From Glaciihabitans sp. (GTDB lineage: Bacteria; Actinomycetota; Actinomycetes; Actinomycetales; Microbacteriaceae): a DNA stretch of 64,000 bases. The notes below the pieces were generated by a model. The model worked only from the letters and a program-made list of their open reading frames with translations, did not search any database and was not told where the DNA came from. This document shows positions 47,666 to 56,945 of this stretch, piece after piece. The stretch's first letter is position 1; each line of letters begins with the position of its first letter. The stretch is from the NCBI GenBank assembly GCA_025463785.1, contig JAODBD010000003.1:124001-188000 (forward strand), written 5' to 3'. The position numbers were made by a program, and so were the translations under genes.

Positions 47666-48573
47666 CAGCCTTTCACCGCACCCTGCATGATGCCCGCGAC
47701 GAGTTGTCGTCCGGCGAAGACGAAGAGGATGAACAGAGGAACGGTGGCAAGGAGGGCTCCCGCGAGAACGATCGAGTAGTCGACGAAATGGCTGGCCTGC
47801 AGCTCCTGCAGGGCGACCGGCAGCGTCGGGTCGGTTGGCCCGAGAACGATGAACGGCCAGAAGAAGTTGGTCCAGGTCATGATGAAGATGAACAGGCCGA
47901 GCATCGCGGCGGCCGGCCTGGCGGACGGCAGGGCGATGCTCCAGAAGGTACGGATCATGCTCGCGCCGTCGACCCTCGCGGCCTCGATGAGTTCGTCCGG
48001 CAGTGCACCGGACATGTACTGCGTCATCCAGAACACGCCGAAGGCCGAGGCGAGCCCCGGCAGGATGACCGCGCCGATGTTGCCGCTCCAGCCGAGGTTC
48101 GACATCGCGATGAACAGCGGAACCACGGCCAGCTGGGTCGGTACAGCGGTCGTCGCGATCACGAAGACGAGCAGGACCTTGCTTCCGCGGAAGCGTAGCT
48201 TGGCAAACGCGTAGCCGGCGAGGCTTGAGAACAGGACGACCGCGACCGCCACCGTCGTCGACACGATAATGCTGTTGAGGGTGGCAAGCCAGAAGTTGAC
48301 CGCGGGGTCGTTCATGACCTTCAGGGCGTTGGCGATGAAGTTGCCTGCCGGGATCCAGGACAGGTTCTGGTCGGCGATCGTGCTGGAGTCGCCGCTCCCG
48401 ATCAGGAACGACCAGTACAGCGGCAGAACGCCGGCGACGAGAACGACCGCAAGGAATGCGTAGACCAGCGAGCCCGGGCGCTGCGCGACGATCGCCTTCC
48501 GCCTGCGTCGTTCGAACCAGCCCGGCTGCTCCGTTCGGAGTTTGGGTGCTCTTCTGGTCGCGGTCGCGGTCAT
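47665..48573 (-). CDS. Carbohydrate ABC transporter permease (CebG-like)
   Basis: 'LPDELIEAARVDGASMIRTFWSIALPSARPAAAMLGLFIFIMTWTNFFWPFIVL', ends 'QLVAGIMQGAVKG'. Confidence 0.92.
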   Translation of the reverse strand: MTATATRRAPKLRTEQPGWFERRRRKAIVAQRPGSLVYAFLAVVLVAGVLPLYWSFLIGSGDSSTIADQNLSWIPAGNFIANALKVMNDPAVNFWLATLNSIIVSTTVAVAVVLFSSLAGYAFAKLRFRGSKVLLVFVIATTAVPTQLAVVPLFIAMSNLGWSGNIGAVILPGLASAFGVFWMTQYMSGALPDELIEAARVDGASMIRTFWSIALPSARPAAAMLGLFIFIMTWTNFFWPFIVLGPTDPTLPVALQELQASHFVDYSIVLAGALLATVPLFILFVFAGRQLVAGIMQGAVKG

Positions 48574-49529
48574 CGGAGACGCCCTTCGTTGCTGGCGATA
48601 CGCCTGGTGATTGCGAGGTTGATGAGGCCGATCAGGATGATGACGACGAAGAGCAGCCATGCGATCGCTGATGCCCTGCCGAAGTCCAGCTGCTGCCAGC
48701 CGATGTTATGGAGATACATCGTGAGGGTGAGGTACTGATGGTCGGCGCCACCTGTTCCGTACTGGTCGAAAACCGTCGGCTCATCGAAGATCTGCAGGCC
48801 GCCGATGGTCGCCGTAATGATCACGAAGATCATCGTTGGCCGCAGTTGCGGGATGGTGATCGAGAAGAACCGGCGCAGTCGGCCGGCTCCGTCAATGGCC
48901 GCCGACTCGTACAGATCGCGCGGGATGGCCTGCATCCCGGCGAGCAGGATGAGCGCGTTGTAACCGGTCCATCGGAAGTTGACCATGGTCGCGATCGCAA
49001 TCTGCGCCGAGAATGCGTCGGTGTGCCAGCCGATCGCCGGGATCCCGATGTGGCCGAGAAGATTATTGATGAGCCCGTACTTGTCTGCGAAAAGCTGGCC
49101 GAAGATGAGGCCGACCGCCACGGGCATGATGATGTACGGCAGCAGCACGCTCATGCGCCAAAACGTTGAGCCGCGCAGATTGTTGTCGAGAACAGCAGCG
49201 ATGAGCAGTGCAAGAAGAATTTGGGGCACGGATGACAGAAGGAAGATCGAGAGCGTGTTACGCAGCGCTTCCCAAAACTGGTCCTGGCCGAGGACGAACG
49301 TGAAGTTGTCGAGTCCGACCCATGGTCCCTGCCCGGCGATGAGATCCCACTTGTGCAGCGAAACCCAGGCCGTATAGAGGAGTGGGAACAGCCCCACGAC
49401 GGCGAAGACGATGAAGAACGGCGAGACGTAGAGATAGGGCGAGATTTTGACATCCCAGCGGCCCAGCTTTTGGCTGAAGGCGATTCGCCTGGGAGTTCTC
49501 GGTTTGGCCCGAAGTGCCGAGGTTGTCAT
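48570..49529 (-). CDS. Sugar ABC transporter permease (CebF-like)
   Basis: 'IPRDLYESAAIDGAGRLRRFFSITIPQLRPTMIFVIITATIGGLQIFDEP'. Confidence 0.92.
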   Translation of the reverse strand: MTTSALRAKPRTPRRIAFSQKLGRWDVKISPYLYVSPFFIVFAVVGLFPLLYTAWVSLHKWDLIAGQGPWVGLDNFTFVLGQDQFWEALRNTLSIFLLSSVPQILLALLIAAVLDNNLRGSTFWRMSVLLPYIIMPVAVGLIFGQLFADKYGLINNLLGHIGIPAIGWHTDAFSAQIAIATMVNFRWTGYNALILLAGMQAIPRDLYESAAIDGAGRLRRFFSITIPQLRPTMIFVIITATIGGLQIFDEPTVFDQYGTGGADHQYLTLTMYLHNIGWQQLDFGRASAIAWLLFVVIILIGLINLAITRRIASNEGRLR

Positions 49530-49650
49530 CGGTGGGAGTCCTTGCTTTGGCCTGCACGGCCACGATGGTGCGATCAAAGGGTGTTGCGCTGAGTGAAGCG
49601 GGACCGCTCTGCCTTGGGTTCCGGCCGAGCGGTCCCGCCGCTATCGGGTG

Positions 49651-50934
49651 TTAGCCGAGAGCTTTGATTTCCTTGACGACCTGCGCCCAGGAGGCGTCGA
49701 CGGTCTGCTTCTTGGTTTCAACTCGGGTGAGTCCGTTTTGGACGACGGTCATGATGTCGCCATAGTGGATGCCCTTGAACGGCACGAACGTGAACGCCTT
49801 GGCGCGGTTCACGAAAATCTTGCCGGTCGGTGCGTTGTTGAAGAAGGCGTTCGTCGAGTCGAGGAGAGCGGACGACGTGTAGGTCGACACCTGGCTCGGA
49901 AAGTTGCCTGCCGTCTTGAACGCGGCGAGCTGCTGCGCGGGCGCGGTCAGCCAGTCGGTGAACGCCTTGGCCTCGGCGAGGTGCTTGCCCTGGCTGGGAA
50001 CGAGGAGGTACGAACCGCCCCAGTTGCCACCACCGTTGGGGAAGACGTCAGCGACGTTCCAGTCGGTGACCTTCGGGCTGTCCTGCTGGATCGAGCCGAG
50101 CATCCACGGCGGGCAGAGCATGGTTGCCCATGCACCCTTCGCCATGCCGGTTGCCCAGTCGGTGCTCCACTCCTGCAGGTGTGACGAGTCCGTCTTCGAC
50201 GCGGCGAGGACGGAGTAGAACGCCGCCTTCACGTCGGGGTTGGTCGTCGCAACGACGGAGCCGTCGCTGCTCTCGAAGAAGTTCGCGTACTGGTTGGCGA
50301 GGCCCTGGAAGGTCGCGCCCGCCGAGTCGAACCAGGCGGCACCGGTGTTCTTCGCCGCGAACTGCTGGCCCACCTGGTAGTAGTGAGCCCAGTCGCCGCT
50401 GAGGAGCCCCGCGACCGCGGTCGGGTCGGTCGGGAGGCCGGCCTTCTTGAACAGGTCCGAGCGGTAGCAGACCGCCTCGGGGCCGATGTCGGTGCCGAGG
50501 CCGATTTCCTTGCCACTGACCGTGCCGCCAGCCGTCTTGAAGGTCGAGTAGCGGCCCTTGTTGTCGGCCGATGCGAGATCCTCGAACTTTGTCGCGTACT
50601 GCTTGACCTTGGGCATCCAGTCACCGTCGACCGCTTCGATGTCGCCGAGGCCACTGCCGGCCGCGAGCTTCGTGAAGAGGTTGGTCTCGGCTGCGTCGGA
50701 GGTCGCAGCGATCTTGGAGACGATTGTGATGTTCGGGTGCAGCTTGTGGTAGCTCGCGAGGAGCTCCTTGCTGTAGCCGAAGTTGTTGAACGTCGCCAGC
50801 GTCAGCGTGATTGGCGTCTTGGTGTCGACTTTCGTGCCGCCACCGGCGGATGACGAACATCCTGTGGCGACGAGGGCAAGAATCGAGGCGGTTGCAATGG
50901 TTGCCCCGATTTTGGTGCGTCGTGAAAGCTTCAC
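49651..50934 (-). CDS. Extracellular sugar-binding lipoprotein (CebE-like)
   Basis: Lipobox 'ILALVATGCSSSAGGG', SBP features; GTG start (alternative at 50940). Confidence 0.92.
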   Translation of the reverse strand: MKLSRRTKIGATIATASILALVATGCSSSAGGGTKVDTKTPITLTLATFNNFGYSKELLASYHKLHPNITIVSKIAATSDAAETNLFTKLAAGSGLGDIEAVDGDWMPKVKQYATKFEDLASADNKGRYSTFKTAGGTVSGKEIGLGTDIGPEAVCYRSDLFKKAGLPTDPTAVAGLLSGDWAHYYQVGQQFAAKNTGAAWFDSAGATFQGLANQYANFFESSDGSVVATTNPDVKAAFYSVLAASKTDSSHLQEWSTDWATGMAKGAWATMLCPPWMLGSIQQDSPKVTDWNVADVFPNGGGNWGGSYLLVPSQGKHLAEAKAFTDWLTAPAQQLAAFKTAGNFPSQVSTYTSSALLDSTNAFFNNAPTGKIFVNRAKAFTFVPFKGIHYGDIMTVVQNGLTRVETKKQTVDASWAQVVKEIKALG

Positions 50935-50969
50935 GGTCACTCCTTTGTGTGCGTGGATAGGGGAGATCC

Positions 50970-51069
50970 GGGGAGCGCTCTTCGCTTGGTGTGGGAGCGC
51001 TCTCACGGTTCGGCCTTAGACTAAGTATGGGTTATCCGCCGTGTCAAGAAGAATTTGGGAGCGCTCCCA
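50970..51069. promoter_or_regulatory. CebR-type operators upstream of cebE-like gene
   Basis: TGGGAGCGCTCCCA (51056-51069, perfect palindrome), TGGGAGCGCTCTCA (50992-51005), degenerate GGGGAGCGCTCTTC (50970-50983). Confidence 0.85.
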
Positions 51070-51271
51070 CGGCGCAGCTTCCGCGCCGACCGCGCGCGCC
51101 CTGTGCATCCGCTATTTCTCGCGGATGTCGACCCTCGGGCCGCCCCAAAAAGTCGCCAAAACTTTTTTGCGCCTCGCCCGCACCACGCCGCTTGAGCACG
51201 CCACGATGACGCGGTTAACGAGAGCGAGGGACCCGGCCGACGGCCGAACCCCTCGCTCTCGAGTCAGTTCG

Positions 51272-53209
51272 CTACGATTTGCCGGCGATCGCGGCTTCGG
51301 CCTCATCATCGGCCCGCTGCACAGGGATGCTCGCGGTGTCGAGGTCTGGCGCGAGGCCCGAGCTGAGCGTGTTCGCGGCGCGGGTGGCCATGATGGCCTG
51401 GTCGGCATCCGCAACCTCCTGCAAAGCCGACTTCGCGCGAAGCGGTGTCGCCTTCATGAACCAGGACAGGATGAACGCCGCAACGATCACGACGAGGCTC
51501 ACCCAGAAACCGACGACCATTGCCCCCGAGAATCCGGTGAGGAATGGCGCACTGAGAGCATGTGTGGCGCCGTTCAGGAACGACGTATCGCCATCGAGGC
51601 TGCCGGTGGTACTTCCGGATGCCTTGAAGCTCGCTGAGTCGGCGGCGAACTTCGCGACGACGGCGTGCCGAGTGGCTGCATTCGACAGGTCGACTCCCGC
51701 AGGCAGCCTGCCGGTGATATTTGCGACTATCGGGTCGTAGATGGCCTTCATGATTCCGGCATTATTCGGGGCGCCGGCCACGGCCGGATTGAGCGCGTTG
51801 TCGAGCGCGGCGCTGAGAACCGTCTTGTTCTGGAAGGCACCGCCGATCTTGCCACCGATGGTCGAGAACACCACCGAGAAGATCACCGCGACGCCCAGCG
51901 TTCCACCGATCTGGCGGAAGAACGTGGACGACGAGGTCGCGACTCCGATGTCTCGCGGGCCAACGGCATTCTGGCTGGCGATCGTGAGGGTCTGCATCAT
52001 CTGGCCGAGGCCAAGGCCGACCAGCAGCATCCCGGAGGCGAGAATCCAGTAATTCGTGTCTGCCCTGATGGTCGTAAAGATCAGGAACCCGATCGACATG
52101 AAGGCTGTGCCGAGGATCGGGAAGATCTTGTACCTGCCCGTGCGGGAAATCAACTGGCCCGAAGCGATCGAGGAGATCATGAGCCCGAGGATCATCGGAA
52201 GCAACTGGAAGCCGCTCTCGGTCGGTGTCGACCCCTTCACGATCTGCAGGTAGAGCGGGACGGTCGAGAGGGCACCGAACATCCCGAAACCGACCATCAC
52301 TCCGAGGACAGTGGCAACCGAGAACGTCGGGCTCGTGAACAGCTTGAGCGGGATGAGCGCGGCATCTCCCATGAGCCGCTCCGAGATGATGAACGCGGCG
52401 ATGCCGAGCGCGCCGATCACGTAGCAGGCCCATGCGCCGCCCGAGGTCCAGCCCCAGGTGCGCCCCTGCTCAGCTACGAGCAGGAGCGGTGCGACAGCGA
52501 TGATGACCGTGGTTGCACCCCACCAGTCGATGCGAACGTCACGGTTTGCACTGCGCTTCGGCAGGTGCAGGAAGCGCGTGACCATGAAGAGCGCCAGGAT
52601 GCCGATCGGGATGTTGATCAGGAAGACCCACTTCCATCCCGTGATGAAAAGAATCTGGCTGGCACCCGCGAACAGACCGCCAACGAGCGGGCCAACGAGG
52701 GACGAAACACCGAATACGGCCAGGAAGTAGCCCTGGTATTTTGCTCGCTCTCGGGGGGCGAGCATGTCGCCCATGATGGCGAGCGGGATGGACATCAGAC
52801 CGCCGGCACCGAGGCCCTGGATGGCGCGGAACGCGGCCAACTCGTACATCGACGTCGCAAAGAACGCCGACAACACAGAGCCGAACACGAACACCGAGAT
52901 GGCGATGATGAACAGCGGGCGCCGACCGAAGATGTCGGAGAGCTTGCCGTAAATGGGAGTCGCGATGGTCGAGACGATGAGATAGCCGGTCGTAACCCAG
53001 GCCTGTTCGCTCAGGCCGTGCAGGTCATCCGCAATCGTGCGAATCGAGGTACCAACCACGGTTTGATCGAGGGATGCGAGGAACATGCCCGCCATGAGGC
53101 CGTAGATCACGAGCATGATCTGGCGGTGGGACATCACCCCGCCGGAAGTTTTGGCGGCGTCTTTGCGGGCCTGGGAGGCCGACGGTGCCGTGGAGTCGCT
53201 GCGAGACAT
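51272..53209 (-). CDS. DHA2-family MFS multidrug exporter (14-TM)
   Basis: 'LMAGMFLASLDQTVVGTSIRTIADDL', 'WVTTGYLIVSTIATPIYGKLSDIFGRRPLF', 'FRAIQGLGAGGLMSIPLAIMGDMLAPRERAKYQGYF'. Confidence 0.95.
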   Translation of the reverse strand: MSRSDSTAPSASQARKDAAKTSGGVMSHRQIMLVIYGLMAGMFLASLDQTVVGTSIRTIADDLHGLSEQAWVTTGYLIVSTIATPIYGKLSDIFGRRPLFIIAISVFVFGSVLSAFFATSMYELAAFRAIQGLGAGGLMSIPLAIMGDMLAPRERAKYQGYFLAVFGVSSLVGPLVGGLFAGASQILFITGWKWVFLINIPIGILALFMVTRFLHLPKRSANRDVRIDWWGATTVIIAVAPLLLVAEQGRTWGWTSGGAWACYVIGALGIAAFIISERLMGDAALIPLKLFTSPTFSVATVLGVMVGFGMFGALSTVPLYLQIVKGSTPTESGFQLLPMILGLMISSIASGQLISRTGRYKIFPILGTAFMSIGFLIFTTIRADTNYWILASGMLLVGLGLGQMMQTLTIASQNAVGPRDIGVATSSSTFFRQIGGTLGVAVIFSVVFSTIGGKIGGAFQNKTVLSAALDNALNPAVAGAPNNAGIMKAIYDPIVANITGRLPAGVDLSNAATRHAVVAKFAADSASFKASGSTTGSLDGDTSFLNGATHALSAPFLTGFSGAMVVGFWVSLVVIVAAFILSWFMKATPLRAKSALQEVADADQAIMATRAANTLSSGLAPDLDTASIPVQRADDEAEAAIAGKS

Positions 53210-53224
53210 GATCCTCTATCTGAT

Positions 53225-53258
53225 GCGTGTGGCGTGTGGCGTGTGGCGTATGCGTGTG
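53225..53258. repeat. Short heptanucleotide tandem repeat GCGTGTG in the DHA2 exporter leader
   Basis: Three perfect GCGTGTG units (53225-53245), then GCGTAT and another GCGTGTG. Confidence 0.85.
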
Positions 53259-53275
53259 AATGCTGCAAAAAGAAG

Positions 53276-53304
53276 GCCGCTGTTGAAACGCTGCCAACAG
53301 CGGC
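53276..53304 (-). terminator. Intrinsic terminator-like hairpin in DHA2 exporter 5' leader (possible attenuator)
   Basis: Minus strand: GCCGCTGTTG-GCAGCGTTT-CAACAGCGGC followed by CTTCTTTTT; 10-bp perfect stem, 9-nt loop, about 65 nt upstream of the start codon. Confidence 0.65.
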
Positions 53305-53455
53305 GGAAATTTGCGTAGACTGCAAACTTACTCCTTCGGCAGTCATTCCCACAATCGCAGATGTACTCCACCGGGAGTAACTTCGCGGGCTGCGCGGCCA
53401 TCCTGTCCTGAGCCTCGTCGGGGGCGTCCAGGTCGTGCCAGTTACACTCGAAGGC

Positions 53456-54241
53456 ATGTTTAGGCGTGCCAGAGTTCTGACGACGATCGCTGTCGCCTCG
53501 ATCATTCTGGGTAGCACCGTTGCCTGTGCTGCGCTGCACACGGTCGGCAGCCCGTCCAGTCCGTCGCCAGTCATCACTCCGAGCGTGACGCCAACTCCGA
53601 CGCCGACACCGGTGCCAACCGCTCCCCAGTTCAACAAGAACGCCAAGTCGATCACTGACCCGAACAGCATCTGGGTCGTCGTGAATAAGCTTCGACCGCT
53701 GAACCCCAAGACCTATTCGCCACCAGACATCGTTACGGTTCCCGTCGCACACAACAACCCGGCCCAGATGCGCAAGGTCGCAGCGGATGCCCTGGTCGCG
53801 ATGTTCGCGGCCGGCAAGAACGCGGGCGCCGGGTCGATGCAGGTCCAGAGCTCATGGCGGCCATATTCCACGCAGGTGAGCGTCTATAACGGATGGGTGG
53901 CATCCCTCGGCAAGCAGCAGGCCGACCGCCAGAGCGCTCGCCCCGGCTACAGCGAGCACCAGACCGGGCTCGCGGTCGACATCTCGCCCGTTCCTCTTAG
54001 ATGTGCGCTCGCGGCCTGCTTTGGCACCACCTCACAGGGCAAATGGCTCGCGGCAAATGCCTGGAAGTACGGTTACCTGCTGCGTTACCCAGCCGACAAA
54101 ACGAAAATCACCGGCTACGAGTACGAGCCGTGGCACTTCCGCTACATCGGTGTTGCGCTGTCAACCGAAATGCACAAGGAAGGCGTGAAGACCCTCGAGG
54201 AGTTCTTCGGTCTTCCCGCCGCTCCCGACTACGCAAAATAG
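53456..54241 (+). CDS. M15 family D-alanyl-D-alanine carboxypeptidase-like, exported
   Basis: Signal-type N-terminus 'MFRRARVLTTIAVASIILGSTVACAA'; 'SSWRPYSTQVSVYN', 'ARPGYSEHQTGLAVDISP', 'EPWHFRYIG'; start 53456 preferred over 53435. Confidence 0.92.
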   Translation: MFRRARVLTTIAVASIILGSTVACAALHTVGSPSSPSPVITPSVTPTPTPTPVPTAPQFNKNAKSITDPNSIWVVVNKLRPLNPKTYSPPDIVTVPVAHNNPAQMRKVAADALVAMFAAGKNAGAGSMQVQSSWRPYSTQVSVYNGWVASLGKQQADRQSARPGYSEHQTGLAVDISPVPLRCALAACFGTTSQGKWLAANAWKYGYLLRYPADKTKITGYEYEPWHFRYIGVALSTEMHKEGVKTLEEFFGLPAAPDYAK

Positions 54242-54245
54242 AAGG

Positions 54246-55865
54246 TCAGCCGTCGAGGGCTGAGTCGACGATCGATTTGGCCTCGGCCTGCACCCTCTTC
54301 AGGTGCTCGGGGCCTTCGAACGATTCGGCGTAGATCTTGTAGACGTCTTCGGTTCCGCTAGGACGAGCCGCGAACCAGGCGACATCCGTGACGACTTTGA
54401 CGCCGCCGACGGAGGCGCCGTTTCCCGGGGCCTCGCTCAACCGGGCCGTGATGGGGTTTCCGGCGAGGGAGGTCGCCACGATGTCGGCGCCGCTGAGCTT
54501 GCCAAGGCGGGCTTTCTGCTCCTTGCTGGCTGGGGCATCCACTCGCTCGTAGACGGGGTTACCGAACTGGGCGGTGAGTTCGTTATAGAGCTGCGAAGGA
54601 CTCTTGCCGATGACAGCGAGAATTTCGCTGGCCAGAAGAGCGAGCAGGATACCGTCCTTGTCGGTCGTCCACACCGTTCCGTCTTTGCGCAGGAAGCTGG
54701 CACCGGCGCTCTCCTCGCCGCCGAACCCGACCGACCCGTCGATGAGCCCTGGCACGAACCATTTGAACCCGACCGGAACCTCCCAGAGCCTGCGCCCGAG
54801 CGAGGCGGCGACCCGATCGATCATGGTGCTGGAGACGAGGGTCTTGCCGATGGCGGCATCCGCTCGCCACTCGGGTCGGTGGGTATAGAGGTACTGGATG
54901 GCAACGGCGAGGTAGTGGTTGGGATTCATGAGACCGCCGTCGGGCGTCACGATGCCGTGGCGATCTGCATCCGCGTCGTTGCCTGTGACGATGTCGTACT
55001 CGTGCTGGTGGGCGACGACGGATGCCATGACGGCGGGGCTCGACGGGTCCATGCGGATCTTGCCATCCCAGTCGAGCGTCATGAATGGCCAGGCCGGATC
55101 GACGTGCGGGTTCACGACTGTCAGGTCGAGACCGTACTTCTCCGCGATGAGCGACCAGTAGTTGACACTCGCACCTCCCAGCGGATCTGCGCCGATCCGG
55201 ATGCCCGATTTCCTGATCGCGTCGATGTCGATGATGTTCTCGAGGTCGTCGACATAGTTGCCGCGGAAGTCATACGTTTCGACGGCGCTCGGCTCCGCGC
55301 GCCGCACATCCACGCTGCCATTCGTGATGATCTCGTTCGCGCGGTTCGCGATCCAGTTGGTTGCGTCACTGTCGGCGGGTCCGCCGTGCGGAGGGTTGTA
55401 CTTGAAGCCGCCGTCGCGCGGTGGGTTGTGGCTCGGTGTGATGATGATGCCGTCGGCCTGTGCCCGGTGCCCGGCGGCGTTGTACTTGATGATCGCGTGG
55501 CTGAGGGCCGGGGTGGGAACGTAGTCGTCGAACTCGTCGACGAGAACCCGCACTCCGTTTGCCTCGAGAACTTCGAGCGCGGTGGTCTCGGCGGGGCGAC
55601 TGAGCCCGTGGGTGTCCTTGCCGATGAACAGCGGTCCTGTGATGCCCTGGCCTGCGCGGTATTCGACGATCGCCTGGGTGATCGCGGCGATGTGCGTTTC
55701 ATTGAAGGCCGCGTCGAAGGATGATCCGCGGTGGCCGCTCGTACCAAAGACGACCTTCTGCTCGGGCTTGGTGACATCCGGAACCAGGTCGTAGTAGGCC
55801 CGCACCAGCGCGTGCACGTCAATCAGGTCGGAGGCTTCAGCGGGCTTCCCTGCGCGATCGGTCAT
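54246..55865 (-). CDS. pgm: Phosphoglucomutase (alpha-D-glucose phosphate-specific)
   Basis: 'VVFGTSGHRGSSFDAAFNETHIAAITQAIVEYR', 'GIIITPSHNPPRDGGFKYNPPHGGPADSDAT', 'GNDADADRHGIVTPDGGLMNPNHYLAVAI'. Confidence 0.96.
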   Translation of the reverse strand: MTDRAGKPAEASDLIDVHALVRAYYDLVPDVTKPEQKVVFGTSGHRGSSFDAAFNETHIAAITQAIVEYRAGQGITGPLFIGKDTHGLSRPAETTALEVLEANGVRVLVDEFDDYVPTPALSHAIIKYNAAGHRAQADGIIITPSHNPPRDGGFKYNPPHGGPADSDATNWIANRANEIITNGSVDVRRAEPSAVETYDFRGNYVDDLENIIDIDAIRKSGIRIGADPLGGASVNYWSLIAEKYGLDLTVVNPHVDPAWPFMTLDWDGKIRMDPSSPAVMASVVAHQHEYDIVTGNDADADRHGIVTPDGGLMNPNHYLAVAIQYLYTHRPEWRADAAIGKTLVSSTMIDRVAASLGRRLWEVPVGFKWFVPGLIDGSVGFGGEESAGASFLRKDGTVWTTDKDGILLALLASEILAVIGKSPSQLYNELTAQFGNPVYERVDAPASKEQKARLGKLSGADIVATSLAGNPITARLSEAPGNGASVGGVKVVTDVAWFAARPSGTEDVYKIYAESFEGPEHLKRVQAEAKSIVDSALDG

Positions 55866-56003
55866 CGGTCCAGTCTGGCACCGTGTCGCGGCGCTGGGTG
55901 TGAGACGCCGCGGGGATTTGTTGACGCGGTGGTCTGCATGAGGGGCACGCCGACCACAAACGGGAGCGTCGTCGAGTGGACCGCTACCGGTAGGCTCGCT
56001 GCC

Positions 56004-56942
56004 ATGTCCGCGACTGCCAACCGTCCTGAGGAGACCTACTCGTACCTCGGCCCGGCCGGGACGTTTACCGAGGCGGCACTCGCTCAGGTTCCGCAGGCCG
56101 CTGGAGCGACCTGGCATCCGGTAAACAACGTCGGGCAGGCGCTCGACGACGTCGTCACCGGGCGCAGCATCGCTGCCATGATCGCGATCGAGAACACCGT
56201 TGAGGGTGGGGTGAGTGCGTCCCAGGACGCCCTCGCGACCATCCCGAATCTTCGCATCATTGGCGAGTACCTGGTTCACGTCAACTTCGTTCTGGTTGCA
56301 AAGCCCGGCACGAAACTTGCGGATGTCCGGGTCATCAACGCGCACCCCGTCGCCTACGCGCAGACTCACTTGTGGCTCGATAAGCACCTCCCGGAGCACG
56401 GGCACATCCCGTCGACGTCGAATGTCACTGCGGCGGAATCGCTGTTCGACAACGACCTCGCGGATGCCGCGATCGCCCCGCCGACCATCACCAACCACCA
56501 CGATCTCGACGTTCTCGCCGACAACATCGGCGATAACCCGAACGCGCAGACGCGATTCGTGCTGGTCAGTCGCACGACCGTCGTGCCTGCGCCGACCGGC
56601 TCAGACAAGACCAGCATCATCGCCGAACTACCCGACGACAACGCCGGCCGGCTCCTCGAGATGCTGGAGCAGTTTGCGACCCGCGGCGTCAACATGAGCC
56701 TGCTCGAGTCTCGCCCAATCGGCGATGCCCTCGGCCGCTACCGTTTCGTGATCGACCTCGACGGCCACGTTCGAGACGAGCGAGTGGCGGATGCCCTGCT
56801 CGGCCTCAAGCGCTTCAGCCCGAGCGTCATATTCCTCGGCTCGTATCCCCGCGCAGACAAGCTGCCGATCACGGTTACCCCGCGCTACGACAACCACGCG
56901 TTCCAGGACGCCCGCGCGTGGCTGGACGGGTTGCTCGGCTAG
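56004..56942 (+). CDS. pheA: Prephenate dehydratase
   Basis: 'YSYLGPAGTFTEAAL', 'AMIAIENTVEGGVSASQDAL', ACT domain 'GVNMSLLESRPIGDALGRYRFVIDLDGH'. Confidence 0.96.
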   Translation: MSATANRPEETYSYLGPAGTFTEAALAQVPQAAGATWHPVNNVGQALDDVVTGRSIAAMIAIENTVEGGVSASQDALATIPNLRIIGEYLVHVNFVLVAKPGTKLADVRVINAHPVAYAQTHLWLDKHLPEHGHIPSTSNVTAAESLFDNDLADAAIAPPTITNHHDLDVLADNIGDNPNAQTRFVLVSRTTVVPAPTGSDKTSIIAELPDDNAGRLLEMLEQFATRGVNMSLLESRPIGDALGRYRFVIDLDGHVRDERVADALLGLKRFSPSVIFLGSYPRADKLPITVTPRYDNHAFQDARAWLDGLLG

Positions 56943-56945
56943 AGC

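Noticed and set aside
53225-53258. Possible CRISPR-like array
   Set aside because: Units are 7 bp without spacers; simple tandem repeat. No CRISPR array or cas gene seen anywhere in the window.
51665-53380. 571-aa plus-strand ORF antisense to the DHA2 exporter
   Set aside because: Charged low-complexity translation with no family features; the minus strand encodes a clear 14-TM exporter.
53435-53455. Upstream GTG start of the M15 peptidase
   Set aside because: Adds MPVTLEG before a clear signal-type N-terminus and overlaps the -10 TACACT; 53456 preferred.
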